A stretch of 11,984 nt of DNA from Pseudomonadota bacterium (lineage in GTDB: Bacteria; Pseudomonadota; Alphaproteobacteria; Rhizobiales; Kaistiaceae): positions 1 to 11,984 of the forward strand of contig JAEWAD010000162.1 in NCBI GenBank assembly GCA_023391905.1. The letters are read 5' to 3'. Shown piece by piece: positions 6,858 to 11,984 of the stretch; within the stretch, counting starts at the first letter, position 1; each line of letters starts with the position of its first letter. The notes beneath the pieces were generated by a model, which searched no databases, had not been told where the DNA came from, and saw only the letters and a list, made by a program, of their open reading frames with translations. A program made the position numbers and the translations under genes.

Positions 6858-6958
6858 CGTCATCCCGGGCTTGACCCGGGATCCATCCAGCCGGGTTCTG
6901 GGGCGCCTGGACGGTCACGCCTTGCGCGGCATGGATCCCCGCCTTCGCGGGGATGACG
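6858..6958. repeat. Palindromic intergenic element, type 2 (CGTCATCCCGGGC family)
   Basis: The outer ends are inverted copies (CGTCATCCC at 6858 and GGGATGACG ending at 6958). Each end forms its own hairpin: ATCCCGGG/CCCGGGAT (6862-6882, loop CTTGA) and ATCCCCGC/GCGGGGAT (6935-6954, loop CTTC). ATCCAT (6881-6886) and ATGGAT (6931-6936) add inner symmetry. This pattern is a familiar dispersed repeat in alphaproteobacterial genomes; no coding capacity is evident. Confidence 0.8.
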
Positions 6959-6973
6959 AGGACCGCACGACAC

Positions 6974-6988
6974 GGGACCGCGGGTCCC
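6974..6988 (-). terminator. Small hairpin behind the second permease gene
   Basis: GGGACC (6974-6979) and GGTCCC (6983-6988) form a perfect 6-bp stem with a 3-base loop, 11 bases downstream of the minus-strand permease stop. No T tract follows on the minus strand, so intrinsic termination is doubtful; it may mark the RNA 3' end. Confidence 0.35.
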
Positions 6989-6999
6989 CCTCGCCCGCC

Positions 7000-7890
7000 C
7001 TACCCCTTGGCGCGCTTTTCCAGCATCGCGAAGAACACCACGGTCATCGCCAGCACGATGACGAGCAGCACGAAGGCGGCGGCCGCGCCCTCGTTGATCG
7101 AGAGGCCGAGGAAGGCCTGGCGGTAGGCGAAGAAGCTAAGCACCTCGGTGGCCGTGCCGGGGCCGCCCTTGGTCAGCACATAGGGCAGGTCGTAGGTGCG
7201 GAATTCGTTGATCAGCTGGATGATGACGGTGATCGCGGCGACCGGGCGCAGCATCGGCAGCGTCAGGAACCAGAACTGTTGCAGCGGACGGGCGCCGTCG
7301 ACCTCGGCCGCCTCGTAGGGCTCGCGCGGCAGCGAGGCGAGGCCCGCCGCCAGGATCAGGATGACAAAGGACATCTGCTGCCAGACATCGATGAAGGCCA
7401 TGGTCCAGAGCGCCAGGTTGGGCGATCCGAGCCAGTCGAAGCGCGGCAGGCCGATCGTCTCCATCAAATGGTTGATGATGCCGAGATTGGGCTGCAGCAG
7501 CATGCGCCAGATCAGCGCCACGCTGACCGGCGACATCGCCATCGGGATGGTGAGGATGGCGAAGTAGATCGGCTTGGTCCTGACGACGCGGTTCAGCATC
7601 AGCGCGATGCCGAGGCCGACGACGAACTGCACGGCGACGGTGACGACCGAATACTTCACGGTCAGCCAGGTCGCGTTCCAGAAGCGCTCGTTCGCCATCA
7701 TGGTGGCGAAGTTGTCGACGCCGACGATCGGCAGGATGGCCGGCTTCATCAGCGTGTAGGACGAGACCGAGAGCAGGCAGGCATAGAGCAGCGGAAAGCC
7801 CATGACGATGGCGAGCAGCAGCATGCCCGGCGCGGCGAAGCCCCAGCCGATGCGGATCTCGCGCTCTGCAAATCTCTTCCAGCCCGTCAT
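7000..7890 (-). CDS. CUT1 ABC transporter permease, MalF type (second importer)
   Basis: 296-residue inner-membrane protein with about six hydrophobic segments (near 17-40, 78-100, 108-131, 161-186, 215-230 and 269-290). The EAA loop is canonical, EPYEAAEVDGARPLQQF from residue 190, ending in LPMLRP; KGGPGTATEV (241-250) marks the MalF/UgpA side. The frame also opens at a GTG one codon earlier (7893); ATG at 7890 is preferred, with GGTAGAG a few bases upstream as a weak ribosome-binding site. It is the last gene of the minus-strand operon, separated from the binding-protein gene by 96 bases containing two hairpins. Weak start signal plus hairpins suggest lower output than the binding protein. 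Confidence 0.93.
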   Translation of the reverse strand: MTGWKRFAEREIRIGWGFAAPGMLLLAIVMGFPLLYACLLSVSSYTLMKPAILPIVGVDNFATMMANERFWNATWLTVKYSVVTVAVQFVVGLGIALMLNRVVRTKPIYFAILTIPMAMSPVSVALIWRMLLQPNLGIINHLMETIGLPRFDWLGSPNLALWTMAFIDVWQQMSFVILILAAGLASLPREPYEAAEVDGARPLQQFWFLTLPMLRPVAAITVIIQLINEFRTYDLPYVLTKGGPGTATEVLSFFAYRQAFLGLSINEGAAAAFVLLVIVLAMTVVFFAMLEKRAKG

Positions 7891-7916
7891 CACTCTACCG
7901 TCCGCTGTTGCGTCAT

Positions 7917-7933
7917 GCGCGGCCGTGCCGCGC
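7917..7933 (-). promoter_or_regulatory. Second small hairpin before permease start
   Basis: GCGCGGC (7917-7923) and GCCGCGC (7927-7933) form a 7-bp perfect stem with a 3-base loop in the transcript, between the larger hairpin and the permease start. It may limit ribosome access or add to RNA stability. Confidence 0.4.
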
Positions 7934-7940
7934 GGGTGTC

Positions 7941-7967
7941 CGGAGCGCGGCGGGCCGCCGCGCTCCG
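7941..7967 (-). promoter_or_regulatory. Near-perfect G+C palindrome between binding protein and permease
   Basis: CGGAGCGCGGCGG (7941-7953) and CCGCCGCGCTCCG (7955-7967) are perfect inverted copies around one central base; in RNA this gives a stem of about 11 bp with a small loop. It lies 19 bases after the binding-protein stop. No T tract follows. This is the same position as the hairpin at 3918-3947 in the first operon and fits a stabiliser or attenuator that favours binding protein over permease. Confidence 0.6.
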
Positions 7968-7986
7968 TCGTGTCTTCAGGGCCGAC

Positions 7987-9261
7987 TTACTTGGCCAGCA
8001 GTTCCTCGAGACCCTTGTGGGCCGCCTCGAGCGCCGCGTCGGTCGTCACCTCGCCGCCACCGGCCTGCGACAGGCTGGTGCCGAGCACGTCCTCGTACTG
8101 CGCCGAATAGGCGAAGATCGGGAACGACTTGCCGGTCGCCACGACGTCCTGGGCGGTCTTGTAGTAGGGGTACTTCTCCAGCACCTTGGCGTCCGTGTAG
8201 ACGTCGGCGCGGACCGGCGCATGGCCCTGCAGGGCGCGGGCGACGGAGACGTCCTTGCTCTGCACCCACTGGATGAACTTCCAGGCGGCTTCCTGCTCTT
8301 CCGGGGTCACATTCTTCGGAATGCCCCAGCCCCAGCCGCCGCTCTCGCCATGACCGCCGGGCATGACCGACAGCGCGACCTTGCCGGCGACCTCGGGGCA
8401 CTTCTCGGCATTGTCGACCTGCGGCAGCATCCACCAGTAGGTGACCATGCTGAACGCCTTGCCGCTGCACATCAGGCGCAGCGTGTCGTCGAGCGTCGCC
8501 GAGAGCGCGCCCTGCTGGGCACCGTTCTTGATGTTGTCGACATAGAGGTCGATCGCCACCTTGCCCTCGGGGCTGTTGAGCGTGACCTTCTTGCCGTCGC
8601 CGAGATAGGAACCGCCGGCCGAGAACAGGTAGTTCGAGAACTCCATGCTGTTCGGATCGCCGCGCTGGCCCTGCATCGCCGCGCCGGCGACGTCGGCATT
8701 CGCCTTCATGAACTTCGAGATCTCGACATAGTCGGCGAGCGTCGTCGGAACGGCGAGTTCCTTGCCGGTCGCGGCCTTGAAGGCTTCCTTGAGCTTCGGA
8801 TCCTCGAGCAGGTCCTTCCGGTAGAGCAGGCCCATCGAGTAGTTGTACATCGGCAGGATCTGGAGGCTGTCCTCCGTGCGGCCGAGCAGGTCGAGGGTCG
8901 ACGGGATGAACGGCGACAGGTCGTAGTTCGACTTCTCGACGAACGGCTTCAGGTCGGCGAGCCAGCCGGCGGCCGGGAATTCACCGGCCCAGAGGAAGTC
9001 GACCTCGAGCAGGTTGTAGTAGCTCTGCGGCGAGACAAGCTGCGACACCAGCTTGTCGTGCATGTCGCCATAGCCGATCTTCTCGAACTCGACCTTGATG
9101 CCGGTCTCCTTCTCGAAATCGGGCAGCATCGCCTCGATGATCTGCGTCTCGGGCACGTCCTCCATGAGCGCCCGCAGCACGATCTCGTCGGCATTGGCGG
9201 GCGAAGCCGCCATCAGCGCGCCGATGCCGGCGGCCGCATACAGAACTTTCTTCAGCGTCAT
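7987..9261 (-). CDS. CUT1-type ABC transporter periplasmic binding protein (second importer)
   Basis: 424 residues. Residues 1-24 form a Sec signal peptide (MTLKKVLYAAAGIGALMAA core, cleavage after ANA before DEIVLR); there is no lipobox cysteine. The mature part has family-1 binding-protein features: FEKETGIKVEFEKIGYGDM near residue 50, LPMYNYSMGLLYRKDLL in the hinge region, LNSPEGKVAIDLYV, and GGWGWGIPKN towards the C-terminus. The frame is open to 9318, but the ATG at 9261 is chosen because the signal peptide starts there and GGGAG lies 8 bases upstream. It sits between the two permease genes, an order different from the first importer. It shares little obvious sequence with the binding protein at 2565-3899, so the two importers should take different ligands. 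The ligand is not readable. Confidence 0.93.
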   Translation of the reverse strand: MTLKKVLYAAAGIGALMAASPANADEIVLRALMEDVPETQIIEAMLPDFEKETGIKVEFEKIGYGDMHDKLVSQLVSPQSYYNLLEVDFLWAGEFPAAGWLADLKPFVEKSNYDLSPFIPSTLDLLGRTEDSLQILPMYNYSMGLLYRKDLLEDPKLKEAFKAATGKELAVPTTLADYVEISKFMKANADVAGAAMQGQRGDPNSMEFSNYLFSAGGSYLGDGKKVTLNSPEGKVAIDLYVDNIKNGAQQGALSATLDDTLRLMCSGKAFSMVTYWWMLPQVDNAEKCPEVAGKVALSVMPGGHGESGGWGWGIPKNVTPEEQEAAWKFIQWVQSKDVSVARALQGHAPVRADVYTDAKVLEKYPYYKTAQDVVATGKSFPIFAYSAQYEDVLGTSLSQAGGGEVTTDAALEAAHKGLEELLAK

Positions 9262-9289
9262 TGATGTTCTCCCTCTCTCTGCCGGCAGT

Positions 9290-9307
9290 GCCCGGGTCCC
9301 TCCGGGC
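9290..9307 (-). promoter_or_regulatory. Short hairpin between MalG-type permease and binding protein
   Basis: GCCCGG (9290-9295) and CCGGGC (9302-9307) can form a 6-bp stem right behind the permease stop and ahead of the binding-protein ribosome-binding site. It may separate translation of the two genes; it is short and the evidence is only pairing. Confidence 0.3.
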
Positions 9308-10105
9308 CTATTTGACACCGCCGAACGTCAACCCCTGGATGATGAAGCGCTGGATGAAACGCGATGCGATGACGAGCGGCAGGATGGCCAGCACCACGCC
9401 CGCCGAAACCTTGGCGATCTGCACCCCGTTCGAGGTCTGTAGCGCCGCCAGCGAGACGGGGATCGTCGCCGTCTGCGGCCCGCTCAGGACGAGCGCGAAC
9501 AGGAATTCGTTCCACGACAGGATGAAGCCGAGCACGCCGGCCGCCGCGATGCCGGGCAGCGACACCGGCACGACGATGCGCCAGAACGCGCCCCAGGCGG
9601 TGGCGCCGTCGGTCTGCGCCGCCCATTCCATATCGACCGGCACGCCCTCGAAGAAGCCCATCAGGATCCAGGTCAGGAACGGCAGGTTCAGCGCCGAATA
9701 GACGAGGATCAGGCCGGGCAGCGAGTTGGTCAGGCCGGCGCCGCGCAAAAGCGCGAAGGCGGGCAGCACCAGCGCCACGGGCGGCAGCATCTGGGTGGCG
9801 AGCACGACGAAGCGGGCGAAGCGGCCGCCGGTGCGGAAGCGGGCGAAGGCGTAGCCGGTGCAGGCCGCGAAGGGCAGCGCCAGGACGACGGAGCCGAGCG
9901 CCACGATCAGGCTGTTGACGTAGAAGGTGCCGAAGCGGTTCTTCTCGAACAGGCCGGCATAGTTGTCGAGCGTGAACGCCGGCAGGATCTCCGTGCTGTA
10001 GGACATCGATTCCGGCACGAAGCTGGTGCGCAGCGCCCAAAGCGGCGGCAGGAGCACGACCACGCATGCCAGGATCAAACCGAAATGCAGGCCGAACTTG
10101 CGCAT
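9308..10105 (-). CDS. CUT1 ABC transporter permease, MalG type (second importer)
   Basis: 265-residue inner-membrane protein with about six hydrophobic segments (near 7-25, 61-87, 97-120, 128-152, 183-207 and 233-252). SWNEFLFALVLSGP (197-210) is the MalG/UgpE hallmark. The EAA loop is recognisable but altered: EWAAQTDGATAWGAF from residue 160, with Trp where the first Glu of the EAA triad is usual; the DG pair and the trailing proline are kept. The frame runs open to 10204, but the ATG at 10105 has a GAGGAA ribosome-binding site and starts just before the first membrane segment. It follows the ATPase gene by 16 bases in one transcript and pairs with the MalF-type permease at 7000-7890. Confidence 0.92.
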   Translation of the reverse strand: MRKFGLHFGLILACVVVLLPPLWALRTSFVPESMSYSTEILPAFTLDNYAGLFEKNRFGTFYVNSLIVALGSVVLALPFAACTGYAFARFRTGGRFARFVVLATQMLPPVALVLPAFALLRGAGLTNSLPGLILVYSALNLPFLTWILMGFFEGVPVDMEWAAQTDGATAWGAFWRIVVPVSLPGIAAAGVLGFILSWNEFLFALVLSGPQTATIPVSLAALQTSNGVQIAKVSAGVVLAILPLVIASRFIQRFIIQGLTFGGVK

Positions 10106-10121
10106 GGGTTCCTCGCCCTGA

Positions 10122-11252
<1,131 letters not shown>

Positions 11253-11340
11253 GTTGTTCCTCGTGCGGCGAAAGCACCCGGCCCTCCGCCGCGCCCTTCG
11301 CGTTCGGCCAGCGCCCGGCCGGCCTCCCTCGTAACACCTG

Positions 11341-11370
11341 ATTGTAGGCGAACAAATTCAAACGCCTCAA
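11341..11370 (-). promoter_or_regulatory. Promoter of the second importer operon
   Basis: On the minus strand, TTGAGG (complement of 11365-11370) and TACAAT (complement of 11341-11346) are spaced by 18 bases. The -10 box differs from TATAAT at one base and the first four bases of the -35 box are ideal. RNA should start near 11334, about 80 bases before the ATPase ATG. The spacer contains a candidate operator (11351-11363). Confidence 0.6.
11351..11363. promoter_or_regulatory. Candidate DeoR operator, copy 1
   Basis: AACAAATTCAAAC is an exact inverted copy of GTTTGAATTTGTT at 11563-11575. It lies wholly within the -35/-10 spacer of the importer promoter, an ideal place for repression. Binding by the neighbouring regulator is inferred from position and pairing. 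Confidence 0.55.
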
Positions 11371-11391
11371 GGAACAATTTTGGTCGATCGT

Positions 11392-11405
11392 GTTCAAATT
11401 TTAAC
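11392..11405. promoter_or_regulatory. Palindromic accessory operator candidate
   Basis: GTTCAAATTTTAAC is a 14-bp palindrome (GTT-n-AAATTT-n-AAC) with one mismatched pair. It contains the same TTCAAA core as the two exact operator copies and lies about 22 bases upstream of the importer -35 box. Confidence 0.4.
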
Positions 11406-11461
11406 GTTGCGCCCGATGCAGCCGCACCCACGAGTGACCGAAGTATTTGAAAAATCGTGAT

Positions 11462-11473
11462 AAATGGCCATTT
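11462..11473. promoter_or_regulatory. Perfect 12-bp palindrome in the centre of the divergent region
   Basis: AAATGGCCATTT reads the same on both strands. Its centre (about 11467) lies almost midway between the two exact operator copies (centres 11357 and 11569). It could bind a second dimeric regulator or a DNA-bending protein; nothing in the window identifies the protein. Confidence 0.4.
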
Positions 11474-11562
11474 CACTGCAAACAGGGACGAATTTGCCGC
11501 ATGTGACTTTTCCACACCCTCCCGCCGACATCAACATGTTCGCACAATTATCAACGCGACGT

Positions 11563-11575
11563 GTTTGAATTTGTT
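11563..11575. promoter_or_regulatory. Candidate DeoR operator, copy 2
   Basis: GTTTGAATTTGTT is the exact reverse complement of copy 1 at 11351-11363, 212 bp away. It covers the -35 box of the candidate deoR promoter, so binding would give autoregulation; two distant copies could also support a repression loop. Inferred from sequence only. Confidence 0.55.
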
Positions 11576-11592
11576 TGGGGCGCTGCTATGGT
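11565..11592 (+). promoter_or_regulatory. Candidate promoter of the deoR-type gene
   Basis: TTGAAT (11565-11570) and TATGGT (11587-11592) are separated by 16 bases. RNA would start near 11599, about 32 bases before the TTG start at 11631. The -35 box lies inside operator copy 2. Confidence 0.5.
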
Positions 11593-11630
11593 CGGGGTTG
11601 CAGCTATTGACAGTCCTCGAGGAGAGAGAA

Positions 11631-11984
11631 TTGCCGAAACAGCCTGCCGCGCACCGGGCCTCCGTCGCCGACGTCCCGGCGCGGCCACGCCTGCCGGAAA
11701 TGCGCCAGGCCGCCATCCTGGAGACACTGCGCCTGAACGGCGCCGTGCATGTCGCCGAGGTCGCGGCGGCGCTGCAGGTTTCCGACATGACCGTGCGGCG
11801 CGACCTGCTCGAGCTGGAGCGCGCCGGCCGGCTGGTGCGCACCCATGGCGGCGCCATCAGCGCCGCCGCGACGCCGACCGTCACCATGGACAGCGAGGAG
11901 CCGGACTTCGAATCCCGCCTGCGCCGCCAGCGCTCGGGCAAGGAGCGGATCGCCGCCCGCGCCGCCGCGCTGGCGCTGGCCCAC
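11631..11984 (+). CDS. DeoR-family transcriptional regulator, N-terminal part
   Basis: The frame runs open to the right edge; 118 residues are visible. Residues 24-76 form a DeoR winged helix-turn-helix: ILETLRLNGAVHVAEVA, then the recognition signature VSDMTVRRDLLELERAG (50-66) and the wing RTHGGA (70-75). The sugar-phosphate-sensing isomerase-like domain lies beyond the window. A TTG start at 11631 is chosen because GAGGAG lies at 11619-11624 with a 6-base spacer; an in-frame ATG at 11700 (residue 24) is possible but has only a weak GGAA ahead and would cut close to the first helix. DeoR proteins usually repress catabolic operons and are released by a phosphorylated sugar intermediate. Being divergent from the importer operon with shared operator-like repeats, it is the likely local repressor; enzymes for the same substrate may follow it off the right edge. 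Confidence 0.9.
   Translation, partial: MPKQPAAHRASVADVPARPRLPEMRQAAILETLRLNGAVHVAEVAAALQVSDMTVRRDLLELERAGRLVRTHGGAISAAATPTVTMDSEEPDFESRLRRQRSGKERIAARAAALALAH

Larger units (their letters stand above)
6666..6999. other. Convergent intergenic region filled with palindromic repeats
   Basis: This 334-bp gap separates the ends of two opposing operons. I see no gene in it. It holds two large palindromic elements (about 6681-6806 and 6858-6958) and a small hairpin near 6974-6988, all listed separately. The location between two gene ends fits a role as transcription barrier or RNA 3' protection, or simple tolerance of repeats. Confidence 0.75.
11253..11630. promoter_or_regulatory. Divergent control region between importer operon and deoR-type gene
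   Basis: This 378-bp gap contains no gene. Its middle (about 11340-11580) is clearly richer in A+T than the flanks. It holds a promoter on each strand, four TTCAAA/TTTGAA cores (11357, 11393, 11446 and 11564, the last two inverted) and a perfect 12-bp palindrome, AAATGGCCATTT, at 11462-11473. The stretch 11253-11340 is the leader of the ATPase transcript, about 80 bases, G+C-rich and without a clear riboswitch fold. Confidence 0.75.

Noticed and set aside
6681..6958. Possible CRISPR array or insertion-sequence remnant
   Set aside because: There are no regularly spaced direct repeats with unique spacers and no transposase fragment; the structures are palindromic intergenic repeats.
6871..9264. 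A very long open frame (797 codons) on the plus strand
   Set aside because: It lies antisense to the permease and binding-protein genes and across the repeats. Its protein is rich in Arg, His, Asp, Gly and Gln with no domain, as expected for the reverse frame of G+C-rich genes.
11457..11476. GTGA and TCAC arms that resemble a CRP/FNR site around the central palindrome
   Set aside because: The arms are 12 bases apart instead of the 6 expected for CRP-type sites, and they are not placed symmetrically about the palindrome.

Overview
The window is about 12 kb of G+C-rich DNA with dense, short-spaced genes. Codon bias, gene families and two kinds of palindromic intergenic repeat (one opening with CGTCATCCCGGGC, the other containing CTGAGGAGG and CGTCTCGAAG) fit an alphaproteobacterium, most likely of the order Hyphomicrobiales (Rhizobiales). 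This is an inference from style; no rRNA or taxonomic marker gene is present. The content is catabolic: two separate CUT1-type (carbohydrate-family) ABC importers, several small-molecule enzymes and one DeoR-type regulator.

Left part (1-6665). A short-chain dehydrogenase enters from the left edge (1-396, +). It converges on a metallo-beta-lactamase-fold hydrolase (423-1163, -). Divergent from the hydrolase is a zinc-dependent deacylase of the succinylglutamate desuccinylase/aspartoacylase (DoeB/EutE-like) family (1285-2289, +). After a 275-bp regulatory gap with an A+T-rich inverted repeat comes a likely operon: periplasmic binding protein (2565-3899), two permeases (3964-4839 and 4841-5686) and a threonine/serine dehydratase-like PLP enzyme (5721-6665). 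No ATPase gene is visible for this importer. Deacylase plus beta-hydroxy-amino-acid dehydratase suggests that the imported compound is an N-acylated (hydroxy) amino acid or an ectoine-like compound rather than a plain sugar. That is inference.

Middle (6666-6999). The two transporter operons converge on a 334-bp gap filled with two large palindromic repeat elements and a small hairpin.

Right part (7000-11984). A second, complete importer operon runs on the minus strand. In transcription order it is ATPase (11252-10122), MalG-type permease (10105-9308), binding protein (9261-7987) and MalF-type permease (7890-7000). It diverges from a DeoR-family regulator that starts with TTG at 11631 and leaves the window on the right. 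The 378-bp divergent control region holds two exact inverted copies of AACAAATTCAAAC. One lies inside the spacer of a good promoter for the importer operon. The other lies over the -35 element of a promoter for the regulator. This reads as a local, autoregulated repressor circuit.

In both operons the junction between the binding-protein gene and the next permease gene contains a strong G+C hairpin, consistent with making binding protein in excess over permease. Both SBP families, all four permeases and the ATPase are recognisable; the true substrates are not readable from the sequence alone.
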